From positions 62,001 to 126,000 of the forward strand of contig JAQYQB010000010.1 in assembly GCA_028726465.1 (NCBI GenBank): a stretch of DNA of 64,000 nt, read 5' to 3'. Positions 57,243 to 64,000 of this stretch are shown here, one piece after another; position 1 is the first letter of the stretch, and every line of letters begins with the position of its first letter. Under the pieces are notes generated by a model that did no database searches, was not told the origin of the DNA, and saw only the letters and a list, made by a program, of their open reading frames with translations. A program made the translations under genes and the position numbers. Source of the stretch: Mycobacteriaceae bacterium (lineage in GTDB: Bacteria; Actinomycetota; Actinomycetes; Mycobacteriales; Mycobacteriaceae).

Positions 57243-57248
57243 TAATCT
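57243..57248 (+). promoter_or_regulatory. -10 box of gnd, probably leaderless
   Basis: TAATCT ends 7 bases before the ATG at 57256. Confidence 0.45.
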
Positions 57249-57255
57249 AGGCGGC

Positions 57256-58716
57256 ATGACTGAATCTAAGGATCTCGCCCAGATTGGTGTCGTTGGCCTC
57301 GCCGTGATGGGGTCTAACCTCGCCCGCAACTTCGCCCACAATGGCAACACCGTGGCCGTGTTCAACCGCAGCCCGGAAAAGACTCGCGCCTTCATGGACG
57401 AGCACGCGGGTGAAGGCAGCTTCATCGCCTCCGAGACCATTGAAGACTTCGTGGCCTCCTTGGAGCGCCCCCGCAAGGCCATAATCATGGTCAAGGCCGG
57501 CGCCGCCACCGACGCGGTCATCGACCAGCTGGCCAGCGCCATGGATGACGGCGACATCATCATCGATGGCGGCAACGCCCACTACACCGACACCATCCGC
57601 CGTGAGCAGGAAGTCGCCGCCCGCGGCCGCCACTTCGTCGGCGCCGGCATCTCCGGCGGCGAGGAGGGCGCCCTGAACGGCCCCTCCATCATGCCGGGTG
57701 GGCCGGCCGAGTCCTGGGAGACCCTGGGCCCGATCCTGGAGTCCATCGCCGCCGAGGTCGACGGCACCCCGTGCGTGACCCACATCGGCCCCGATGGTGC
57801 CGGCCACTTCGTCAAGATGGTCCACAACGGCATCGAATACGCCGACATGCAGGTCATCGGCGAGGCCTACCAGCTGCTGCGCTACGGCGCCGGGCTGAGC
57901 CCGCACGAAATCGCCGAGACCTTCCGCGAGTGGAACTCCGGCGACCTGGATTCCTACCTGATTGAGATCACCGCCGAGGTCCTGGCCCAGGACGATCCGG
58001 CAACCGGTAAGCCCCTGGTCGACGTCATCGTGGATGCTGCCGGCCAGAAGGGCACCGGCCGCTGGACCGCCATCAACGGTCTGGAGCTGGGCGTGCCGAT
58101 CACCGGCATCGCCGAGGCCGTCTTCGCTCGCGCACTGTCCTCGTCCACCGCGCAGCGCGCCGCCGCCCAGGACGCGGGGCTGCCGGCCGGTACCGAGGCC
58201 ACCTTCGAGTCGCTGGACCTTGACCGCGCCGAGTTCATCGAGGACGTCCGCCGCGCGCTCTATGCCTCGAAGCTCATCGCCTATTCCCAAGGCTTCGACG
58301 AGATCAAGGCCGGCTCCGCCGAGCACAACTGGGACGTCGACCCGCGGGACCTGGCCACCATCTGGCGTGGCGGCTGCATCATTCGCGCGAAGTTCCTGGA
58401 CCGCATCCGCGAGGCCTACGACGCCGACCCGCAGCTGCCGGCGCTCATCCTGGCGCCGTACTTCCAGGACGAGCTGGGCAAGCTCATCTCCGCTTGGCGC
58501 CGAGTGGTCGTCGCCGCGACCCAGCTGGGCCTGCCGGTACCGGTCTTCGCCTCCTCGCTGTCCTACTACGACTCCCTGCGCGCCGAGCGCCTACCAGCCG
58601 CCCTGATTCAGGGCCAGCGCGACTACTTCGGCGCCCACACCTTCCAGCGCACCGACAAGCCGGGCACCTACCACCTCGAGTGGTCCGGTGACCGCAGCCT
58701 GAGCCAGTGGGACTAG
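57256..58716 (+). CDS. gnd: 6-phosphogluconate dehydrogenase (decarboxylating)
   Basis: Oxidises 6-phosphogluconate to ribulose 5-phosphate and CO2, producing NADPH in the pentose phosphate pathway. It has 486 residues, the normal length. Motifs: the cofactor fold VVGLAVMGSNLARN with NRSPEKT (NADP preference), GAGISGGEEGALNGPSIMPGG, and the catalytic GAGHFVKMVHNGIEYADMQ. The C-terminal helical domain is complete. The start is set by a -10 box 7 bases upstream. Identity very secure. Confidence 0.97.
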   Translation: MTESKDLAQIGVVGLAVMGSNLARNFAHNGNTVAVFNRSPEKTRAFMDEHAGEGSFIASETIEDFVASLERPRKAIIMVKAGAATDAVIDQLASAMDDGDIIIDGGNAHYTDTIRREQEVAARGRHFVGAGISGGEEGALNGPSIMPGGPAESWETLGPILESIAAEVDGTPCVTHIGPDGAGHFVKMVHNGIEYADMQVIGEAYQLLRYGAGLSPHEIAETFREWNSGDLDSYLIEITAEVLAQDDPATGKPLVDVIVDAAGQKGTGRWTAINGLELGVPITGIAEAVFARALSSSTAQRAAAQDAGLPAGTEATFESLDLDRAEFIEDVRRALYASKLIAYSQGFDEIKAGSAEHNWDVDPRDLATIWRGGCIIRAKFLDRIREAYDADPQLPALILAPYFQDELGKLISAWRRVVVAATQLGLPVPVFASSLSYYDSLRAERLPAALIQGQRDYFGAHTFQRTDKPGTYHLEWSGDRSLSQWD

Positions 58717-58738
58717 TCGTCTTTTAGTCATGCGGTGC

Positions 58739-58744
58739 TAGACT
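58739..58744 (+). promoter_or_regulatory. -10 box of the DEAD-box helicase gene
   Basis: TAGACT ends 10 bases before the ATG at 58755, so the leader would be only a few bases. Confidence 0.35.
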
Positions 58745-58754
58745 AAAGCACCTT

Positions 58755-60134
58755 ATGACTACTTTCGCCGATCTCGGCTTACCTCGCGCCCTCGTCGACA
58801 CCCTGGCCCAGCAGGGGATGGACAGCCCCTTCCCTATCCAGTCGGCCACCATCCCCGACGTACTAGCGGGCAAGGACCTGCTAGGGCGCGCCCCGACCGG
58901 CTCCGGCAAGACCCTGGGCTTCGGGCTGCCGATGCTGGCCCGCCTGGGCGGCAAGGGCGTCTCGCGCCCGGGCAAGCCCCGCGGGCTCATCCTAGCGCCG
59001 ACCCGGGAGCTGGCCACCCAGATCCAGGAGCGCCTCGACGGCCTGGCGGCCAGCCTCAACCTCCGCACCCTCGCCGTGGTCGGCGGCGTCAACATCAACA
59101 ACCACATCCGGCAGCTAGCCCGCCCCGTCGACGTCTTGGTCGCCACCCCGGGTCGCGCCCAAGACCTCATCAACCAGGGCTACCTGGATCTGTCCCAGGT
59201 GGAGATCACCACGCTGGACGAGGCCGATCAGATGGCCGACATGGGCTTTTTGCCGCAGGTGAAAAAGCTCCTAGCCCTGACCCCGGCGGACGGGCAGCGC
59301 CTCCTGTTTTCGGCCACCCTGGACGCCGCCGTCGAAGAAGTCGTCAACACCTTCCTAGATTCGCCGGTTGAGCACTCCACCGCGCCGGTGGAAGCCGCCG
59401 TCGACACCATGGAGCACTACGCCTTTTACGTGGGCGATCGGCCCCAGCGCAACGACGTGGTCCTGACCATCGCCGCCCGCGCCGGCAAGACCATCATGTT
59501 CATGCGCACCAAGCACGGCGTGGACCGCCAGACCAAGAAGCTGCGCCGCAACGGGATCAACGCCCAGCCGCTGCACGGTGACAAGGGCCAGGGCGCGCGC
59601 ACCCGCGCCATCGAGGGCTTCCGCGACGGCAGCGTGCCGGTGCTGGTGGCCACCGACATCGCCGCCCGGGGCATCGACATCAGCGGCGTATCCTTGGTAG
59701 TCCACGTCGATCCGCCCGCCGAGCACAAGGCCTATCTCCACCGGGCCGGGCGCACCGCTCGCGGCGGCGAGTCCGGTACCGTGGTCACCCTGGGCATGGA
59801 GCAGCAGCGCGACGAAATCACCCAGCTGCTCCGCAAGGCCGGGGTGGACGCCACGGTCATCGATCTCTCCGACTCCGCGGATCCCGCCCACGACCCGCGC
59901 CTGGTAGAGGTCACCGGGGCCACCAACCCGCCTGGGACTCCCCTGCCCCCGCCGGGTCAGCAGCCGCAGGCAGGCTCGGGCAAGGCCCGCAAGAGCTCCG
60001 CTGAGCGCCAGCCCGGCACCAAGAAGCCGCGCCCGCGCCGCGGCAGCGGCAGCCGGGGCCGGAAGACGGCCGCCGGCTCCACCCGGACGAACAAGCGCAC
60101 CGGCGCCGATAGGAAGAACCCGAGGAGGAAGTAG
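58755..60134 (+). CDS. DEAD-box RNA helicase
   Basis: A 459-residue helicase. Q motif around FPIQSATIPDVLAGKDLLGRAPTGSGKT (motif I), then PTRELATQI, TPGRAQDL, motif II DEAD in TTLDEADQMADMG, SAT in LLFSATLD, and motif VI HRAGRTARGG. A Pro-rich, then strongly basic Gly/Arg/Lys tail (about 390-459) probably binds RNA. It is followed by the gene at 60138 after 3 bases, so the two are in one operon. Related corynebacterial genes are named rhlE or deaD without firm evidence. Confidence 0.93.
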   Translation: MTTFADLGLPRALVDTLAQQGMDSPFPIQSATIPDVLAGKDLLGRAPTGSGKTLGFGLPMLARLGGKGVSRPGKPRGLILAPTRELATQIQERLDGLAASLNLRTLAVVGGVNINNHIRQLARPVDVLVATPGRAQDLINQGYLDLSQVEITTLDEADQMADMGFLPQVKKLLALTPADGQRLLFSATLDAAVEEVVNTFLDSPVEHSTAPVEAAVDTMEHYAFYVGDRPQRNDVVLTIAARAGKTIMFMRTKHGVDRQTKKLRRNGINAQPLHGDKGQGARTRAIEGFRDGSVPVLVATDIAARGIDISGVSLVVHVDPPAEHKAYLHRAGRTARGGESGTVVTLGMEQQRDEITQLLRKAGVDATVIDLSDSADPAHDPRLVEVTGATNPPGTPLPPPGQQPQAGSGKARKSSAERQPGTKKPRPRRGSGSRGRKTAAGSTRTNKRTGADRKNPRRK

Positions 60135-60137
60135 ACC

Positions 60138-60998
60138 ATGGCCGAAGTCCTTGCCCCGCAACAGTGGCAGGAACTACTCGCTGCCCATGAGGCACGGGCG
60201 GATGACCGTATGGCGCGGTTCCGCCACCCGGGCAGTTACCATCCGGTCTACGACTTCCTTTTCCAGTACTATCCGGTCCGCCCCAGCCACCTGCGGGCCT
60301 GGCATCCCGGGGTGGGTACCCGGTTGGCCGGCCACCCGCCCCACGCCGAATGGCGGGATTATCACCGCGACGCGGAGGGTACGGTCGGGCTTAATCTCGA
60401 GGCGTTCTGGGCCCGCCGGGGCGACTCCGTGTCCTATATCCACCGCCTGCTTACTCAGTCGGCGCGCAACCCAGTCAATTTCGACTGCTTCGGCCTCCAC
60501 GAGTGGGCGATGGTCTACCGCACCGATTCCCCGCGGCACGATTTGCCCCTGCGCTTGGGCGCCGACGGCACCAATGCGGTGGTGGAGTCCCACCGGCTCA
60601 AATGCAACCACTACGACGCCTTCCGCTTCTTTACTCCCCCGGCCCGGCCGCTCAACATCCGGCCGCTGAACCGGCAGGAGCAGCCGAACAACGACCAGGC
60701 CGGCTGCGTGCACGTGACGATGGACCTCTACAAGTGGGCGTGGAAGCTCGGGCCCCTCGTCCCCGGGGAGGTCTTCTTGGACGCGCTAGATCTGGCCGTC
60801 GATGCCCGCGTGCTGGACATGGAGGCCTCGCCGTACGACTGCCGTTCCTGGGGTTTTGGCGTCGTCGCCATCGAGACCCCGGAAGGCAAGGCAGAATACG
60901 TGCACCGGCAGCGGGCGCTGGCCCAGCGGGCCGAACCCATCCGCCAGCGGCTTGTCGGACTCATTGAGCAGGCCCAAGCCACTAGACTGGGCAGCTAA
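60138..60998 (+). CDS. Conserved actinobacterial protein, often annotated 3-methyladenine DNA glycosylase
   Basis: A 286-residue soluble protein, rich in His, Trp and Tyr. The family segments are HPVYDFLFQYYPVRPSHLRAWHPG, NFDCFGLHEWAMVYR, and SHRLKCNHYDAFRFFTPPARPLN. Homologues across actinobacteria carry the label 3-methyladenine DNA glycosylase. I see neither the AlkA HhH-GPD motif nor an AAG-type core, so I would not trust the label. The start is ATG at 60138, with GAGGAGG upstream, 3 bases after the helicase stop. A role linked to nucleic acids is suggested by that pairing only. Confidence 0.75.
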   Translation: MAEVLAPQQWQELLAAHEARADDRMARFRHPGSYHPVYDFLFQYYPVRPSHLRAWHPGVGTRLAGHPPHAEWRDYHRDAEGTVGLNLEAFWARRGDSVSYIHRLLTQSARNPVNFDCFGLHEWAMVYRTDSPRHDLPLRLGADGTNAVVESHRLKCNHYDAFRFFTPPARPLNIRPLNRQEQPNNDQAGCVHVTMDLYKWAWKLGPLVPGEVFLDALDLAVDARVLDMEASPYDCRSWGFGVVAIETPEGKAEYVHRQRALAQRAEPIRQRLVGLIEQAQATRLGS

Positions 60999-61061
60999 GC
61001 ACGCTTGGTCCTGCGGACTGAGCGTCGTGGCCCCGCAAGCACCACAAGTGAGGAAGACGAA

Positions 61062-61922
61062 ATGGCCCGTCATGCCAACGACAAGAACAACTTCGCTATC
61101 GCCGGATGGCTCATCGCCGTCATTGTCCTAGTCATTTTGGTGGTGCTAGGCCTGCTTCTTTACCTGTTCACCGGCAACGACGACACCGGCGACGGGACCG
61201 ATACGGCCGCTCAGGAAACTACCCAGGCCGCCGAGGAGACCGCCACCGACGAGCCGGCCGCCTCTGAGTCCTCCGCGGCCAGCGAGGCTCCAAGCTCCGC
61301 GGAATCCTCCGCGCCCGCTTCGGAAAGCGCGGCCGCGTCCACCGCCGCGGCCGCCGGCGCCACTGCCCCGGATGCTCCGGAGGCCACGCTCTTCCTGCTG
61401 GATACCTCGGATCAGATGGCCCCGTACTTCGACGCTGCGGCGGGCGGCGTGGCCGGGGCCGCCGAGGGCGTCGGTGGCGAGGACAAGGCCGTGTCCCTGT
61501 GGAACTACTCCTCCCCGATTTCCGCCACGGCTACCGTCGGATACCGCCAGAACTTGGGCTTTAGCGACGCCGGCGAGACCGCTAGCGTGGTCAACAACTT
61601 CGGCACCGGCGGCGTGCCGCAGACCCGCAGCGCCATCGTCGCCGCGGCGAACAACGCCGCCGACTATGCCCGCGAATCCAATGCGCCCGCCCGCGTCGTG
61701 CTGGTGACCACCGGCACCGACGACGCGCTGGCCGACGAGGACTTCGCCAGCCAGTTGGCCTCCGCCAAGGACAGCAACGTGGAGATTTCCGTGGTGCACC
61801 TGGGCGACGGCGAGGTCGATAAGGCCTTGGAAGACGCCGCCGACTACTTCGAAAAGGTCGACCGCGCCGACGACGCCAACGCCGTCAACCGAGCCATCGG
61901 CACGGCCGCCGGCGTGAAATAG
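61062..61922 (+). CDS. Membrane-anchored protein with vWA-like domain
   Basis: A 286-residue protein. Residues 13-36 form one membrane helix (IAGWLIAVIVLVILVVLGLLL). A long Thr/Ser/Ala/Glu-rich stalk (about 38-105) leads to an extracellular domain (about 108-286). That domain starts ATLFLLDTSDQM, which resembles the DxSxS metal site of vWA domains with the second Ser replaced. Later VVLVTTGTDDAL fits the fourth strand of such a fold. GAGGAAG precedes the ATG. It follows the previous gene by 63 bases. Function unknown. Confidence 0.78.
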   Translation: MARHANDKNNFAIAGWLIAVIVLVILVVLGLLLYLFTGNDDTGDGTDTAAQETTQAAEETATDEPAASESSAASEAPSSAESSAPASESAAASTAAAAGATAPDAPEATLFLLDTSDQMAPYFDAAAGGVAGAAEGVGGEDKAVSLWNYSSPISATATVGYRQNLGFSDAGETASVVNNFGTGGVPQTRSAIVAAANNAADYARESNAPARVVLVTTGTDDALADEDFASQLASAKDSNVEISVVHLGDGEVDKALEDAADYFEKVDRADDANAVNRAIGTAAGVK

Positions 61923-61983
61923 CCAGCGCGAGCGCCCTGCCGAGGCGCTTAGACTAAACACGCTTCCCCGCTTGCCACTTGCA

Positions 61984-62020
61984 GCCTCCCCCGCCTTACC
62001 GGCGGGCGGGGGCTTTATTC
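61984..62020 (+). terminator. Terminator after the vWA gene
   Basis: GCCTCCCCCGCC pairs with GGCGGGCGGGGGC with one bulged base, then CTTTATT. Confidence 0.8.
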
Positions 62021-62033
62021 CTCTATGCACACG

Positions 62034-62075
62034 CCAAAAGGCTCCCCGGCCGCGTGAGCGACGGCTGGGGAGCCT
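62034..62075 (-). terminator. Terminator after the MerR gene
   Basis: AGGCTCCCC (62039-62047) pairs with GGGGAGCCT (62067-62075), with further pairing inside; on the minus strand CTTTTGG follows. It ends the ftsR-DUF151-MerR direction. Confidence 0.75.
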
Positions 62076-62113
62076 AGTGAGTGGCCCGGATGAAGCCGGG
62101 CTAGGAGAGCTTC

Positions 62114-62680
62114 TTAGGAGGACTTGCGCTGGCGGCGGGCGGCCAGCTCGTCGAGTCCGACGACGTTGTCTTCGACGTCGATGCGCTCGGACGGGAAGGA
62201 GGAGATGGTGCCGGACAGCTCCTTCATGATGCCCGGGACGGCGATGCCGAAGACGCCCTGGCCGCCGGAGAGCAGGTCGATGACCTCGTCGTTAGAGCGG
62301 CACTCGTAGACGGTCTTGCCGTCGGAGACCAAGGTCAGCTCCGCCAGGTCGTTGACGCCGCGGTCGCGGAGGGAATCCACGGCCAGGCGGATGTTCTGCA
62401 GGGAGATGCCGGTGTCCAGCAGGCGCTTGACGATCTTGAGGACCAGCACGTCCCGGAAGGAATACAGGCGCTGGGAGCCCGAACCGCGGGCGGTGCGGAT
62501 GGACGGGTTGACCAGGTTGGTGCGTGCCCAGTAGTCGAGCTGGCGGTAGGTGATGCCGGCGACCTGGCAGGCAATTGGCACGCGGTAGCCGACCTGCTCG
62601 TCGGGGCCGAGGTCGAACAGGGACTCCTGAACGTAAGTTCCGTTGTCCTCGTGTGCGTAGATGTCTTCTTCGATGCTCAC
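62114..62680 (-). CDS. MerR-family regulator, Rv1830/cg1633 type
   Basis: A 188-residue regulator. The N-terminal segment (1-30) is acidic. The MerR winged-helix core is VGYRVPIACQVAGITYRQLDYWARTNLVNPSIR followed by SQRLYSFRDVLVLKIVKRLLDTGISLQNIRLAVDSLR. The C-terminal domain (YECRSNDEVIDLLSGGQGVFGIAVPGI) has no metal-binding Cys pair typical of MerR or CueR. In mycobacteria and corynebacteria this gene follows the DUF151 gene. GTG start with GGAG 8 bases upstream. Its targets are not known to me. Identity secure. Confidence 0.9.
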   Translation of the reverse strand: MSIEEDIYAHEDNGTYVQESLFDLGPDEQVGYRVPIACQVAGITYRQLDYWARTNLVNPSIRTARGSGSQRLYSFRDVLVLKIVKRLLDTGISLQNIRLAVDSLRDRGVNDLAELTLVSDGKTVYECRSNDEVIDLLSGGQGVFGIAVPGIMKELSGTISSFPSERIDVEDNVVGLDELAARRQRKSS

Positions 62681-62842
62681 GTAATTACTCCATTGAAGTT
62701 TGGGGGAAGCCCTAATGCTTTATTTAAAGTCAAGCCTAGGCAAGAGTCAAGCGTTATCTGGCGTAACACGCCGAAACTTAAACCTCGAGTTTAACTTTAG
62801 ACGTTCCCTTAACTCGGGAGCACCCTATTTCACATCAGTTAC

Positions 62843-63556
62843 TTAAGAACCGCTGTTTCCTTCGCCATCCTCTTCATCACGAGTCACATCAGTATCTTCA
62901 GTCTCACCTACACCAGTATTCCCACTGGTTTCGGAGCTCTCACCGGCGGAATCCCTACCCGGCTCGATAAAGTCGTCCGGATCCAGGGCGCGGAAATCGT
63001 CCTCCGTCATGCCGAGCTGCTGCATCATCGCGGAAAAATCGGCGTCGGCTTGGGCGTCACCGGAGGCCGAATCCGGCCCGTCCGAGGCTTCGTCAAAGTT
63101 TTCCGAGGTCGAGCCGCCGGGGGTAGTCTCCTCCACCCCCACGTAGTGATGCAGGTCCTCGGCGGACACAAATACTGCGACCTGGTTAAGCTCTTCTTCC
63201 TCGATCTCAATGGGAACGTCGAAGTGGTCGGCCAAAATGAGCGCGTCCGACATGCGCGAGTCCAGCACCGCGCCGTCGCCGGTAGTCAGCTCCACGATGA
63301 ATACGCCCTCGTGGTAGCTAGTCACCACCGCAGATTCCAGGCCGCCCTGTTCATTCAGGACTTCGATGAGAAGCTCATGGGTATCCGGCCGGCGGCTCTG
63401 CGCCCCGGCCAGGTGCGCGGCCACGCGGGCGCCATCAATCGGCGACATCCACACCGGCACGACCCGCTCCCCCGCGTTCCAGCGGAACAGAGCACAGAGG
63501 AATTCCTCCGGCTCGAGCATGTGTATGCCCAAAAACTCTAGGGCTATCCGGGCCAC
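62843..63556 (-). CDS. DUF151 (bifunctional nuclease family) protein, Rv1829 type
   Basis: A 237-residue protein. Residues 1-150 form the DUF151 domain (FLGIHMLEPEEFLCALFRWNAGERVVPVWMSPIDGA; SYHEGVFIVELTTGDGAVLDSRMSDALILADHF). The last ~85 residues are a very acidic, probably disordered tail, longer than in Mtb. A member from Thermotoga gave the family its nuclease name through structure and plant homologues; activity here is unproven. GTG start. It lies between ftsR and the MerR gene in the conserved odhI-ftsR-DUF151-MerR order. Family secure. Confidence 0.9.
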   Translation of the reverse strand: MARIALEFLGIHMLEPEEFLCALFRWNAGERVVPVWMSPIDGARVAAHLAGAQSRRPDTHELLIEVLNEQGGLESAVVTSYHEGVFIVELTTGDGAVLDSRMSDALILADHFDVPIEIEEEELNQVAVFVSAEDLHHYVGVEETTPGGSTSENFDEASDGPDSASGDAQADADFSAMMQQLGMTEDDFRALDPDDFIEPGRDSAGESSETSGNTGVGETEDTDVTRDEEDGEGNSGS

Positions 63557-63601
63557 GCGTCCTCCTTGTCCGCACGCCGCGAATCCCGCGGCGCCGATCG
63601 A

Positions 63602-64000
63602 CTAAAACTCTTTGCGCAGATCCGTTTTTACCAAGGTGGCATGCAGGGAAACCACCAGCGCGGTCATCTGCTGCGACATTTCTTCCGCCCGCAGCTTAGC
63701 GGTGTCCGATTTCGAGTTGGCCACCGGGCTAGTGACCTGGGAGATCAGATCGGCCTGGCGACGGGCATTGTTGCGCAGGCTCTTGAACTGGCGGTCGTCG
63801 AGGCCGAAGGCGCGCAGCGCCTCGACCGATTGGACCACCGCGACATCGTCAGCCGTGAAATAGCCGGACTCGTCCGGCGCGAGCAGGCCCAGCTTGACCA
63901 GGTGAGCCACTGTCTTCTGATCGGAGCCGGCCTGCGAGGCCACGTCCCCGTCGGTCAGACGGGTAACAACCGGGGCGCGGAACTTGTCCGGGCTGACGAG
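63602..64000 (-). CDS. ftsR: FtsR-type MerR regulator, C-terminal part (runs off the right edge)
   Basis: The 132 C-terminal residues of a ~250-residue regulator. The tail SVEALRAFGLDDRQFKSLRNNARRQADLISQVTSPV...LVVSLHATLVKTDLRKEF follows Mtb Rv1828 and C. glutamicum FtsR (cg1631), which activates ftsZ. The N-terminal DNA-binding domain lies beyond the window. The next part downstream is the DUF151 gene, as expected. The frame is open to the edge. Assignment rests on the C-terminal half and on gene order. Confidence 0.85.
   Translation of the reverse strand, partial: LVSPDKFRAPVVTRLTDGDVASQAGSDQKTVAHLVKLGLLAPDESGYFTADDVAVVQSVEALRAFGLDDRQFKSLRNNARRQADLISQVTSPVANSKSDTAKLRAEEMSQQMTALVVSLHATLVKTDLRKEF

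Overview
The window is a high-GC actinobacterial chromosome segment and almost certainly comes from a Corynebacterium. The markers are a mycothiol ligase (mshC), a pupylation locus without proteasome genes, separate lnt and ppm1 genes, a DprE2-like reductase, RbpA, an FtsR-type regulator, a ferrochelatase with a C-terminal Cys cluster, and leaderless promoters of the TANNNT type. As far as I remember it, the gene order closely follows the stretch of the C. glutamicum chromosome between ftsR and acn. I see no insertion sequence, prophage, CRISPR array or rRNA gene. The region is mostly core genome plus one small accessory-looking block (dcu, fhs).

Layout, left to right. 1-9.4 kb: 5' part of aconitase with an AcnR-type operator, a small membrane protein, a secreted NlpC/P60 hydrolase behind a long leader that may hold a c-di-AMP (ydaO-type) riboswitch, ferrochelatase, a DUF3097 protein, an HTH regulator, a TVP38-type membrane protein and tRNA-Leu(GAG). 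9.6-17.8 kb: a YbhB-type protein, pyrD, a lipoprotein, uppP, mshC, a HAD phosphatase, hisE and hisG. 17.9-22.9 kb: aspA, a Dcu C4-dicarboxylate transporter and formate-THF ligase. 23-37.5 kb: a RecB-like nuclease, an M18 aminopeptidase, trmI, then arc-dop-pup-pafA-pafB-pafC-tatA-tatC-helY in one direction. 37.5-47.4 kb: a trypsin-like protease, a prolidase, the DprE2-like SDR, fxsA-lnt-ppm1, an MsiK-type ABC ATPase, rbpA, a zinc-ribbon protein, a YceI protein and a 57-residue membrane protein.

At 47.4-47.97 kb there is a gene-poor stretch. It contains a strong match to a chromosomal dif site (47851-47878), so this window probably spans the replication terminus. To its right lie a START/SRPBCC protein, a Cfa-like methyltransferase with an eroded SAM motif, ndh, and a thiamine operon (thiM-thiE-thiD/tenA) under a clear TPP riboswitch. 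These are followed by a methyltransferase, corA, a thioesterase, gnd, a DEAD-box helicase and a vWA-type membrane protein. The cluster MerR (Rv1830-like), DUF151 and ftsR (cut by the window edge) ends the window.

Functional themes. The Pup genes form a complete tagging, removal and unfolding system (ARC, Dop, Pup, PafA), but pup and pafA are only 3 bases apart, leaving no room for prcBA. Envelope biogenesis is represented by uppP, lnt, ppm1, the DprE2-like SDR, the NlpC/P60 hydrolase and TatAC. AspA, Dcu and Fhs together suggest fumarate-linked anaerobic metabolism and formate assimilation. Expression signals are unusually easy to read: about fifteen genes have a TANNNT -10 box 6-8 bases before the start codon, which suggests leaderless mRNAs, and three convergent gene pairs share a single CTAG as the stop codon of both genes.
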